A DNA stretch of 64,000 nt from VGTK01 sp046327915 (GTDB lineage Bacteria > Desulfobacterota > Binatia > UBA12015). Of this stretch, positions 7,489 through 14,767 are shown in pieces. Position 1 is the first letter of the stretch. The number at the start of each line of letters is the position of its first letter. Both the position numbers and the translations under genes were made by a program. Location: positions 124,001-188,000 of the forward strand of contig JAXLXO010000008.1 of NCBI GenBank assembly GCA_046327915.1, written 5' to 3'. The notes beneath the pieces are model-generated. The model was given only the letters and a program-made list of their open reading frames with translations, had not been told where the DNA came from and ran no database searches.

Positions 7489-8418
7489 TCACGAGAAGCG
7501 CGGCAGGATCTCGGTGCCGAACAGCTCGATCTGCGGGATCAGCTCGCCGGCCGGCGCGACCGGGAACAGGATGAACTTGGTGCAGCCCGCGTCGACGAAC
7601 GAGCGCAGCCGCGCGACGACCTGGTCGACGGTGCCGATCGCGGTGCGCTCGTCGAGCGCCTCCTGCGGAATCGGCGCACGCTTGAGGAACTTGTGCGCCG
7701 CCTCGCGCGCGGCGTCGGCGTCGCGGCTGACGTGCGTCAAGAGCAGAGCGCCGGCCTCGCCGGGCTCGATCTGCCGTCCGAGCTCCGCGCCGTACGCGGT
7801 GAGCTTCTCCATCCCGGATGCGAACTCGCGCGCGGTGATGAACGACGGCATCCAGCCGTCGCCGTAGCGGGCGACGCGCTTCAGCGCGAGGTCGCTCTGC
7901 CCGCCGATCCACACGTCGAGCGGACCGCCGACCGGACGCGGCTCGAGGGTGACGTTCTCGAAGCGGTAGAAGCGTCCCTGGTGCGTGACGTTCGGCGCCG
8001 ACCAGAGCTTGCGCATCACCTCGACGCCCTCGCGCATGCGCGCGCCGCGCTCGTTCTCCGGAATGCCCGACACCGTGGACTCGCGCACGTCGCCGCCGAG
8101 CCCGACCGCCATGATCACGCGCCGCCGTCCGCCGGTCAGGTGGTCGAGCGAGGCGTAGGTCTTCGCGACGTGGATCGGGTCGCGCGCCGGCAGCGACAGC
8201 ACGCTCGGGCCCATCTTGATGCGCTTCGTGCGTGCCGCGAACAGCGCCATCAGGCACGCGACGTCGAGGCTCGGCTGGCGCGACACGACGTGATCCGATG
8301 GCCAGATCGAGTCGAGCCCGAGCTCCTCGACGCGCTCGGCGAACGCACAGATCTCGTCGGGGCCGGGAATTCCCGCCCGGCTGATGCTGAAGCCGACTCC
8401 GATCTTCACCTTGCCCAC
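7489..8418 (-). CDS. LLM-class flavin-dependent oxidoreductase (luciferase-like)
   Basis: 309 residues from GTG 8418, chosen because GGAGGT sits seven bases upstream and the luciferase-like barrel begins right after it (KVKIGVGFSIS); longer frames add only low-complexity residues. TIM-barrel luciferase-like monooxygenase: early ERVEELGLDSIWPSDHVV, LTGGRRRVIMAVGLGG, and the EPRPVGGPLDVWIGGQSD strand that closes the flavin site. In actinobacteria and related lineages such enzymes use F420 or FMN to oxidise or reduce diverse small molecules; the substrate is not inferable. First gene of a pair with doxX. It is divergent from the DUF481 gene across 167 bp that contain a short hairpin. Confidence 0.87.
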   Translation of the reverse strand: MGKVKIGVGFSISRAGIPGPDEICAFAERVEELGLDSIWPSDHVVSRQPSLDVACLMALFAARTKRIKMGPSVLSLPARDPIHVAKTYASLDHLTGGRRRVIMAVGLGGDVRESTVSGIPENERGARMREGVEVMRKLWSAPNVTHQGRFYRFENVTLEPRPVGGPLDVWIGGQSDLALKRVARYGDGWMPSFITAREFASGMEKLTAYGAELGRQIEPGEAGALLLTHVSRDADAAREAAHKFLKRAPIPQEALDERTAIGTVDQVVARLRSFVDAGCTKFILFPVAPAGELIPQIELFGTEILPRFS

Positions 8419-8548
8419 GGCGCACCTCCGAAGCGCGCACTCTGGCACAGCGACGCGCTCGGACGAAGCCGTCGGCGCGGCGCGGCTTCGCACCAGCTAC
8501 GCAAAATCGGCTCTTGCGGATCTCCGCTCATCCGGCAGACTCGGGCGG

Positions 8549-8566
8549 CCCGGCCGTCCGGCCGGG
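8549..8566. promoter_or_regulatory. Hairpin in the leader of the DUF481 gene
   Basis: Perfect seven-base inverted repeat CCCGGCC / GGCCGGG around a GTCC loop, 19 bases before the ATG of the outer-membrane protein gene and directly ahead of its ribosome site. It could fold in the mRNA leader and influence ribosome access, or be an operator in the divergent region. In DNA this GC-rich, short hairpins also arise by chance, so the assignment is tentative. Confidence 0.3.
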
Positions 8567-8585
8567 GCAACCAGAGGGGGGAGAC

Positions 8586-9659
8586 ATGGGAGTTCGTCGC
8601 ATCGCGCTCGTGGCGCTGCTCGGCACGCTCTCGCTCGGCGGCATCGCGTCCGCGGACGAGATCGTCGTGCAGGGGGACAAGCTGCGCGGAACGGTGGTCA
8701 CGGTGACCGCGAAGACCGTCGTGTTCGAGACCAAGTACGGCAAGGGCAACATCGAGATCCCGATCGAGGAGGTGCAGAGCATCACCACCGAGAAGGAGTA
8801 CGTGTTCTCGCACGGCGACGACGACACGACGCAGGGACGCATCCTCGGCGTCGAGGAAGGCGTCGTTCTGGTCGGCCCCGAGGGCAGCGATCCGGTCCGC
8901 GTGAAGACCGGCGACATCCAGCTCGTGCAGTCGCGCGAGGCGTACGAGGAGTCGCCGCTCGCCGCCGCCAAGAGCAAACTCCGCTACTGGAGCGGCAACC
9001 TCGACCTCGGCTTCAGCCTGACGCAGAGCACGGTCGACTCGACCAGCTTCGGCGCGGGACTCGGTGCGCAACGCGTGAAGGGGCCGAGCCGCCTGTCGTT
9101 CAACTCGGGCTTCACCTACGCCACGCAGAAGAAGCGCGGCGAGACCGAGACCAAGCTCTCCGACCAGCTGTTCGGCAAGGTGCGCCAGGAGTACGACCTC
9201 ACCCCGAGCTTCTTCGGCTACGGCAACGGCTGGCTCGAGTACAACGGCATCCAGCGCCTCAGCGTGCGCGGCATCCCGGAGGCCGGCGTCGGCTACAAGT
9301 TCTGGAAGTCGGAGGAGAAGGACAGCACCGACTTCTTCGCCGGCACGGTCGGCGGCTCGTGGGTTTACGAGAAGTACTTCGGCGGGCTCGACCAGGACTA
9401 CTTCGCGGTGTCGTTCGGCCTGCAGGCGCAGGTGCCCCTGCCCTACGGCTCGAAGTTCACCGGCAGCGTGAGCTACCTGCCCAGCGTCTCGGACTTCCAG
9501 AACGACTTCCTGATCAAGTCCGAGGCGGCCGTGCTGTTCCCGCTGTACAAGCAGCTCTCGGCCAAGTTCTCGATCGCCAACGACTACGACAACACGCCGG
9601 CGCCCGGCACCAGCTTCAACTACCTGACGACGCTGATCGGCCTGTCCGCGTCGCTCTGA
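8586..9659 (+). CDS. DUF481-family outer-membrane beta-barrel protein
   Basis: 357 residues from the ATG behind a purine-rich GAGGGGGGAGAC site. Residues 1-22 are a Sec signal peptide (RRIALVALLGTLSLGGIASA|D). Residues about 25-115 form a small beta domain with repeated short strands (DKLRGTVVTVTAKTVVFETK), as seen in proteins that pair an LSM/SH3-like module with a barrel. From about 130 onward alternating hydrophobic strands ending in a C-terminal Leu (GLSASL) match DUF481 salt-induced outer-membrane proteins. Likely location is the outer membrane; function unknown. A long convergent terminator follows the stop. Confidence 0.82.
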   Translation: MGVRRIALVALLGTLSLGGIASADEIVVQGDKLRGTVVTVTAKTVVFETKYGKGNIEIPIEEVQSITTEKEYVFSHGDDDTTQGRILGVEEGVVLVGPEGSDPVRVKTGDIQLVQSREAYEESPLAAAKSKLRYWSGNLDLGFSLTQSTVDSTSFGAGLGAQRVKGPSRLSFNSGFTYATQKKRGETETKLSDQLFGKVRQEYDLTPSFFGYGNGWLEYNGIQRLSVRGIPEAGVGYKFWKSEEKDSTDFFAGTVGGSWVYEKYFGGLDQDYFAVSFGLQAQVPLPYGSKFTGSVSYLPSVSDFQNDFLIKSEAAVLFPLYKQLSAKFSIANDYDNTPAPGTSFNYLTTLIGLSASL

Positions 9660-9671
9660 CGTCCGCGACAT

Positions 9672-9715
9672 GCGCGCGACCGTCCGTCGCCTTCGGGCGG
9701 CAGACGGTCGCGCGC
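9672..9715. terminator. Bidirectional intrinsic-type terminator hairpin
   Basis: A 13-bp perfect outer stem (GCGCGCGACCGTC pairing with GACGGTCGCGCGC) encloses an inner CGCC-TTCG-GGCG stem with a UUCG-type tetraloop. It lies in the 75-bp gap between the convergent DUF481 and carotenoid oxygenase genes and can serve both. No long T-run follows, which is common in GC-rich genomes. Confidence 0.75.
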
Positions 9716-9734
9716 GTCGCTCGGGTTCCGGTGC

Positions 9735-11237
9735 TCAGCCGACGTGCTCGCCGGGAACCCACCAGCCGTGGAAGCCGAAGGGCACGCGGCGCGGCAGCTC
9801 GACCTCGGCGATGGGGCCGCGCGCGATGCGCAGTGCCTCGAACACGGCGAGCACGCTCGCATCGCGTCCGCGGTCGTAGACGAAGGCGAGCACGTAGCCC
9901 TCTCCTTCGCCGGCGCCCGCCGGGACGAACAGGGCCTCGCCCGCGTGGCGGTGCAGGCCCGGATCCCAGATCTCCTCGGCACCGGTCCGGAAGTCGATGC
10001 GGCCGATGCCGCCGAGATCGACGGTGTCGGGATGGCTGCGGAACTGGGCGAACCACCCGTTGCTGTACTCGGCGCGGCCGGTGAAGCGTCGGTCGTGCGT
10101 CGCGAGGTCGAGCTGGCTTCGGCTCACCAGCTCGTCGCGAAACGTCAGCTGCGCGCCGCCCGTCCCGACGCGCCAGCGCGTCACCGTGGAATCCCCGTCG
10201 CCACGGTTGCCCGTCGCGAAGACCGACGGCAGGCGCGAGACGTCGATGACCACGTCGTCGCCGTCGCGGAACGCATTGACGTCGTGGAAGACGTAGCACG
10301 GCTCGATCTCGACCCAGCGGATCTCCGACCCCGGTCTTCCGAACGGCAGGATGCCGATCCGCGCACCGTACTCCGGCGTCCACTTGAAGCCCGCGAGCGG
10401 CTCTTCGAGCGCGTTCTGCAGGTCGAACACCACCGGACACTCCCAGAACACCGCCTCGCGATCCGTGATCGCGAAGGAGTGAATCATGGTCGGCTTCTCG
10501 GTCGCGATCGGCTCGGCCGAAATGACGCGGCCGGTCTCGTCCGCCACGTAGTACGTGAGGTACGGCGGCAGGAACCAGTACCCGAAGAAGTGGAGGTAGC
10601 CGGTCGCGGGGTCGACCTTCGCGTGCGCGGTGAACGAGTTCGACGCGCGGCCGTCGAACGTGTGCACGCCGACGGTGGAGAGGTCGCGCGGGTCGATCTC
10701 GAAGGCCGCGCCGATCTCGCCCGAGCTGAGCAGCCGGCCGCCCTGGAAGATGACGCTCACGTTGCTGGTGCCGTTCGCGCCACCCGGCGGCAACCCGGCA
10801 CCGATCGCCTCGTCGAAGCTGATGCCGCCCTCGTAGAAGGCGGTCCGCACGTAGCGGTTGCGGTACCAGCGGGCGCGTCCGCGCTCGAGCCGCACCCCGT
10901 GCACCATGCCGTCGCCGAGAAACCAGTGCGGCGAGTCGTCGGCCTGCGGATTCGAGCCATTGCGCGCGTAGAGTCCGTCGAGCTCGGGCGGCAGCTTGCC
11001 ACGTACCGGAAGGTCGAATGCGTCGATCTCGTCGTGGACGGAGGCGAAGTTGCCCTGCAGCCACCATGGGCGGTTCGGGTCGACTACCAGCGGGCCCGCG
11101 GACGACGACGTCGCGTCGCCGCAGGCGGCAAGCAGCGCCGGCGGGAGGGCCAGTGCGCCAGCGGCGAGGAAGCTGCCGCGAAGGAAGGAGCGACGGTCGA
11201 GCGGGGGGCCTGCCGCGGGTCTTGGTCTCGGGTGCAT
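9735..11237 (-). CDS. Carotenoid oxygenase (RPE65 family) with Tat lipoprotein signal
   Basis: 500 residues from an ATG behind GAGGAGA. The N-terminus has a twin-arginine motif DRRSFLRG, a hydrophobic core and a lipobox ALLAACGD, so the folded enzyme is probably exported and lipid-anchored. The mature part is a seven-bladed propeller of the carotenoid cleavage oxygenase family: RNGSNPQADDSPHWFLGDGM near the start and the four Fe-binding His contexts TAHAKVD, MIHSFAIT, CYVFHDVNAF and the C-terminal FGFHGWWVPG are all present. It would cleave a C=C bond of a carotenoid, stilbene or similar polyene with O2 and non-haem Fe(II). Most bacterial relatives are cytoplasmic, so the export signal is unusual. 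It is divergent from a TetR gene, its likely regulator. Confidence 0.9.
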   Translation of the reverse strand: MHPRPRPAAGPPLDRRSFLRGSFLAAGALALPPALLAACGDATSSSAGPLVVDPNRPWWLQGNFASVHDEIDAFDLPVRGKLPPELDGLYARNGSNPQADDSPHWFLGDGMVHGVRLERGRARWYRNRYVRTAFYEGGISFDEAIGAGLPPGGANGTSNVSVIFQGGRLLSSGEIGAAFEIDPRDLSTVGVHTFDGRASNSFTAHAKVDPATGYLHFFGYWFLPPYLTYYVADETGRVISAEPIATEKPTMIHSFAITDREAVFWECPVVFDLQNALEEPLAGFKWTPEYGARIGILPFGRPGSEIRWVEIEPCYVFHDVNAFRDGDDVVIDVSRLPSVFATGNRGDGDSTVTRWRVGTGGAQLTFRDELVSRSQLDLATHDRRFTGRAEYSNGWFAQFRSHPDTVDLGGIGRIDFRTGAEEIWDPGLHRHAGEALFVPAGAGEGEGYVLAFVYDRGRDASVLAVFEALRIARGPIAEVELPRRVPFGFHGWWVPGEHVG

Positions 11238-11384
11238 GTCGGTCTCCTCAGTCGAGAGGCGTTGTTCCCGCTTTTATATCCAGATTATATTAAACGTGAC
11301 AATCCGGTTTCGACGCCCCCCGACATGCCCGTCACGCAAGGCTTCTGGAGCAGGATCTGTTTCCTCGTGTTAGGGTCACGGGCG
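11238..11384. promoter_or_regulatory. AT-rich divergent promoter region (carotenoid oxygenase / TetR)
   Basis: This 147-bp gap holds one of the few A/T-rich patches in the window (about 11272-11295). On the minus strand it contains a consensus -10 TATAAT at 11289-11284, with TCGAAA 18 bases upstream as a plausible -35, pointing at the oxygenase gene. The same patch offers TATATT for the plus strand. Overlapping divergent promoters beside a TetR gene fit repression by that regulator, but I do not see a clean palindromic operator. Confidence 0.5.
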
Positions 11385-12056
11385 ATGAACCGTCGCGGTC
11401 GCCGCGCCACCGGGACGTCGCTGGCCGTGTCGTCCGCCGAGACCCGTCGTGCGATCCTCGAGGCCAGCGAGCAGATTCTCGCCGCCCGCGACGCCGACGA
11501 GCTGTCCATCCGCGAGGTGTGCGCGCGGGCCGGCGTCACCGCACCGACGGTGTACCACCACTTCGGCGACCGACAGGCGCTGATCGACCGGGTCGTCGAC
11601 GACTGCTTCGCACGCTTCGGGCAGTGGCTGCTCGAGCATCCCGCGCCGGCGGATCCCGTCGATGCGCTGCACTGGGGATTCGACCGCTACGTGGAGTTCG
11701 GCCTCGCCCACCCCAACCAGTACCGGCTGCTGTTCGGTCGAAGGCACGCGACGCCGTCCGCCCAGGGGCTCGCTGCGTACGACCGCCTGCGTCGCGGGAT
11801 GAGCGACGTCGCCCGCGCCGGCCGGCTTCGCGACGACTCCGACGTCGACGCCGCGACGCTCGCCTACTGGACGGCGATGCACGGCGTGACCGCGCTCGCG
11901 ATCCTCGGCGTCGTACCTCCGGGCAGCCGCGTCCTGGCACTCGCGCGGGAAGCGATCATCGAGCGCATCACGAAGCCGCGCCCGCCGGAGCGGACACGCC
12001 GGTCACCAGCCGTGCCCCGCCCCGTACGCAGACCGGGGCGCACCGCGCGGCGGTGA
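11385..12056 (+). CDS. TetR/AcrR-family transcriptional regulator
   Basis: 223 residues. The DNA-binding domain spans about residues 17-68: SSAETRRAILEASEQILAAR, then DELSIREVCARAGVTAPTVY and HHFGDRQALIDRVVDD, all standard TetR positions. The C-terminal domain, with WGFDRYVEFGLAHPNQYRLL, resembles the C-terminal ligand domain common in TetR proteins with a WHG-like motif. A basic, low-complexity tail of about 25 residues follows. It is divergent from the carotenoid oxygenase gene and separated by an AT-rich promoter patch, so that gene is the most probable target; autoregulation is likely. The downstream hydrolase gene has its own promoter. Confidence 0.85.
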   Translation: MNRRGRRATGTSLAVSSAETRRAILEASEQILAARDADELSIREVCARAGVTAPTVYHHFGDRQALIDRVVDDCFARFGQWLLEHPAPADPVDALHWGFDRYVEFGLAHPNQYRLLFGRRHATPSAQGLAAYDRLRRGMSDVARAGRLRDDSDVDAATLAYWTAMHGVTALAILGVVPPGSRVLALAREAIIERITKPRPPERTRRSPAVPRPVRRPGRTARR

Positions 12057-12060
12057 CGGG

Positions 12061-12119
12061 CGTATCCGAACGTCTCCGGACGTATCCGGATTGACAGATG
12101 GGCCTGCGGTTTGTGTCAT
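12061..12119 (+). promoter_or_regulatory. Sigma-70-like promoter with three 10-bp iterons
   Basis: Three back-to-back 10-mers, CGTATCCGAA, CGTCTCCGGA and CGTATCCGGA (12061-12090), abut a perfect -35 TTGACA (12091-12096). A 17-base spacer and the -10-like TGTCAT (12114-12119) follow. The start of the large lipoprotein gene is about 45 bases further on. Iterons with exactly one helical turn of spacing directly upstream of a -35 look like a site for an activator binding as a multimer on one DNA face. The cognate regulator is not known. Confidence 0.65.
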
Positions 12120-12165
12120 GCTCCGCGCCGGCGCAACCAAGGGCGCCGGCCGGAGGGAATTCGCG

Positions 12166-14187
12166 ATGCCCGAACGCACACCGCTGCGCTCACGATCCTG
12201 GCTGCTGCTCGCGGCGAGCGTGCTCTTCCTGAGCGCCTGCTCGGACGGCGGATCGTCGTCGCCGAAGACGCCCGAGGAGCTCGGCATCGACCTGACGAAC
12301 GCCGATCGCTGCGACCCGCTGGTTCCCGAACGCTGCCTGCTGCCGCTGCCGAACGACTTCTACACGGTCGCGGACGACGCCATGCCGAACGGCCACCGCA
12401 TCGAGTTCGCGGCAGAGTCGCTGCCGGCGAACACCAAGGGCGTGCACGTCGACCCGACGGCGTGGCGGCGCAGCGACGGCTTCAGCCCGGGCTCCGCGGT
12501 GCTCGCGTTCCTGCCCGGCGTCGACCTCGCCGCCTCGCGGACGGCACGCATCGACGACATCGGCCGCTCGCTCGACGACGACTCGCCGACGGTGGTGATC
12601 GACATCGTGACCGGCAAGCGGGTTCCGCACTGGGTGGAGCTCGACCAGAACGCGCCCGAGGGCGAGCGCACCCTGATCCTGCGCGCCGCCGTCAACTATC
12701 TGGACGGAAACCGCTACACGGTCGCGCTCCGCGGCCTCGTCGACGCATCGGGTACGCCGATCGCGCCGTCGCCCGCGTTCCGCGCCTACCGCGACGGTCA
12801 GCGCACCACCGACGCCGCGTTCGAGGCGCGCCGCCCGCACTTCGAGGCGATCTTCGACGGGCTCGACTTCCGCGGCATCGCGCGCGACGACCTGCAGCTC
12901 GCGTTCGACTTCACCGTCGCCTCGACCGAGAACATCACCGGCGGCATGATCCGCATGCGCGACGACGCGTTCGCACGCCTCCTCGACGCGGCGCCGTCGT
13001 TCACCGTGGACAACGTCGAGGAGGACGTGCGGCCGGAGATCGCGCGCCGCATCACCGGGACGTACCGCGTCCCGAGCTACCTGACCGGCGACGGCGGCCC
13101 CGGCTCGTCGCTCGCGCTCAGCGCGGCCGGGCTGCCGATCTGGCAGGGCAAGAATCTGGTCGCGCCGTTCCAGTGCACGATCCCGCCGTCCGCGCTCACC
13201 ACGACCGCCGCACCGCGCGGCGCGGTGTACGGACACGGGCTGCTCGGCGACTACGGCGAGGTGAACTCGTCGATCGTGCGCGAGATGGCACAGCGCTACG
13301 TGATGACCTACTGCGCCACCAACGAGATCGGCATGGCCGAGGAGGACGTCGGCAACGCCGTCAAGATCCTCGGCGACCTGTCGACCTTCAACACGCTCGC
13401 CGACCGCCTGCAGCAGGGCCTGCTGAACGAGCTCTTCCTGGCGCGCCTGATGGTCAACGCCGGCGGCTTCGTGTCGCACCCCGCGTTCCAGCGCGACGAC
13501 GGCAGCCCGCTCATCGACCGTACGCAGCTCTACTACGACGGCAACAGCCAGGGGGCGATCCTCGGCGGCGCGCTGCTCGCGATCGGGCAGGACTTCACGC
13601 GCGGCGTGCTCGGCGAGGCCGGCATGAACTACTCGTTCCTGCTGCAACGCAGCGTCGACTTCGACGACTACAAGATCATCTACGCGCCCGCGTACCCCGA
13701 TCCGTACGACCAGCTGATCGGCGTGCAGATCATCCAGATGCTGTGGGATCGCGGCGAGACCAACGGCTACGCGAACCACGTGACGCGCGACCCGCTGCCG
13801 AACACGCCCGTCAAGACCGTGCTGCTGCTCGGCGCAGTCGGCGACCACCAGGTGTCGGAGTACTCGCTGCAGGTGCAGGCGCGCACGATGGGTGCGAACG
13901 GTCACGTCCCATACGCGGCACCGGACCGCTCGACCAACGAGGACAAGGGCTGGGGCATCGAGCCCATCCCGTCGTATCCGTGGCCGGGCTCCGCGTACTT
14001 CCTGTTCGACACCGGCTCGCCGCTGTCGCCGCTGGTCAACCTGCCGCCGCGCGAGGGCCACGACCCGCACGACGACACGCCGCGCATCCCGGCCGCGCAG
14101 GACCTGAAGGACGCCTTCATGCGTCCCGACGGCGTCGCGATCGACGTCTGCAACGGCGCGCCGTGCACGGGGCCGCAGTTTGATTGA
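12166..14187 (+). CDS. Large lipoprotein with alpha/beta-hydrolase-like C-terminal half
   Basis: 673 residues from the ATG behind GGAGGGA. Residues 1-25 form a lipoprotein signal with lipobox LFLSACSD, so it is probably anchored in an envelope membrane. The N-terminal 350 residues (CDPLVPERCLLPLPNDFYTV onward) form a beta-rich region seen in other large lipoproteins of soil bacteria but not named. The C-terminal part has a nucleophile-elbow-like YYDGNSQGAILGG (G-x-S-x-G) after a lid-like stretch and a late VGDHQVSEYS that could carry the catalytic His, consistent with a divergent hydrolase. Reaction unknown. Transcribed from a strong promoter with iterons; the next gene starts 8 bp before this stop. 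Confidence 0.75.
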   Translation: MPERTPLRSRSWLLLAASVLFLSACSDGGSSSPKTPEELGIDLTNADRCDPLVPERCLLPLPNDFYTVADDAMPNGHRIEFAAESLPANTKGVHVDPTAWRRSDGFSPGSAVLAFLPGVDLAASRTARIDDIGRSLDDDSPTVVIDIVTGKRVPHWVELDQNAPEGERTLILRAAVNYLDGNRYTVALRGLVDASGTPIAPSPAFRAYRDGQRTTDAAFEARRPHFEAIFDGLDFRGIARDDLQLAFDFTVASTENITGGMIRMRDDAFARLLDAAPSFTVDNVEEDVRPEIARRITGTYRVPSYLTGDGGPGSSLALSAAGLPIWQGKNLVAPFQCTIPPSALTTTAAPRGAVYGHGLLGDYGEVNSSIVREMAQRYVMTYCATNEIGMAEEDVGNAVKILGDLSTFNTLADRLQQGLLNELFLARLMVNAGGFVSHPAFQRDDGSPLIDRTQLYYDGNSQGAILGGALLAIGQDFTRGVLGEAGMNYSFLLQRSVDFDDYKIIYAPAYPDPYDQLIGVQIIQMLWDRGETNGYANHVTRDPLPNTPVKTVLLLGAVGDHQVSEYSLQVQARTMGANGHVPYAAPDRSTNEDKGWGIEPIPSYPWPGSAYFLFDTGSPLSPLVNLPPREGHDPHDDTPRIPAAQDLKDAFMRPDGVAIDVCNGAPCTGPQFD

Positions 14188-14575
14188 CGACGGGGCGCGT
14201 GAGGCACTGGCTCGCCTCACGCGCGACTTCACCGACGGCTTCAACCGCGACGACCTCGAGGCCGTGATGTCATACTTCGCGGAGGACGCGGTCTACGACG
14301 AATTCGACGGCCGGCGGCACGTGGGAGTCGCCGCGATCCGCGCGGCCTTCGTCCCGCAGTTCCGCGGCGACTTCGGCCGCATCCGGTTCCACGAGGAGGA
14401 CCTGTTCGTCGATCCTGCGGCGGGGCGTGCGCTCATCTCGTGGACGTGCACGCTCGAGCGCGACGGCAAGACGCGCGCGTGGCGCGGGCTCGACGTCCTT
14501 CACGTGCGAGACGGCAGGATCGTCGTCAAGGAGACCTACGCGAAGGCGGAGCGGCCGAAGACGGAAGCGCGCTGA
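14180..14575 (+). CDS. SnoaL/NTF2-like protein
   Basis: 131 residues from a TTG start that overlaps the upstream stop by 8 bp; no ATG or GTG begins early enough to keep the first helix. The fold is the cone-shaped NTF2-like barrel: helix RLTRDFTDGFNRDDLEAVMS, then YFAEDAVYDEFDGRRHVG, FVPQFRGDFGRIRFHEEDLF and the WTCTLERDG strand, ending with GLDVLHVRDGRIVVKETY. Members include ketosteroid isomerases, polyketide cyclases and binding proteins; the catalytic residues cannot be assigned here. Overlap with the lipoprotein gene implies coupled translation, hence a shared process. The 27-bp repeat follows 10 bp after the stop. Confidence 0.8.
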   Translation: MIDDGAREALARLTRDFTDGFNRDDLEAVMSYFAEDAVYDEFDGRRHVGVAAIRAAFVPQFRGDFGRIRFHEEDLFVDPAAGRALISWTCTLERDGKTRAWRGLDVLHVRDGRIVVKETYAKAERPKTEAR

Positions 14576-14585
14576 GCACCGCGTG

Positions 14586-14612
14586 CGTCAGGCGGACCTG
14601 ACGAGGCGGTAC
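14586..14612. repeat. 27-bp direct repeat, left copy (with internal palindrome)
   Basis: These 27 bases are identical to 16271-16297. The core GTCAGGCGGACCTGAC is a 6-bp inverted repeat around CGGA. The right copy is the last eight codons of the GST gene; this copy is an orphan with no GST sequence beyond it. The flanking bases differ on both sides, so the identity is sharply bounded. The arrangement fits an attachment-site duplication at the two ends of an inserted segment; it may also act as a terminator for the SnoaL-like gene. Confidence 0.75.
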
Positions 14613-14767
14613 CTCGCGCCCCACCAGCAGGATCGCGGGACCGCTCCTCGGCCCGACGTCGGTGCGTGCGGCGAGCACGATGTCGCCGTCGCGCTGCCGA
14701 TTCACCGGCACGGGAGTGCCCGAATCTGTGGCTTGTCGGAGTCACGGCCGAGGCGTAGCGTGTCGCG
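14613..14767. other. Non-coding spacer ahead of the mosaic protein gene
   Basis: No convincing gene is seen. The minus strand reads open for about 60 codons through the repeat, but its composition is not protein-like and it does not resemble GST beyond the repeated bases. The patch GAATCTGTGGCTTGTCGGAG is less GC-rich and may hold the promoter of the mosaic gene, although no clear -35/-10 pair was found. Confidence 0.4.

Noticed and set aside
12190..14244. A long open frame antisense to the hydrolase-like lipoprotein gene
   Set aside because: Arg/Val/Ala-rich composition, no domain, and it mirrors the codon bias of a gene with a signal peptide and ribosome site on the other strand.
14526..14711. 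A minus-strand frame running through the left 27-bp repeat as a possible GST fragment
   Set aside because: Similarity to GST ends with the repeat itself; upstream codons do not match the GST protein, so only the 27 bp are shared.
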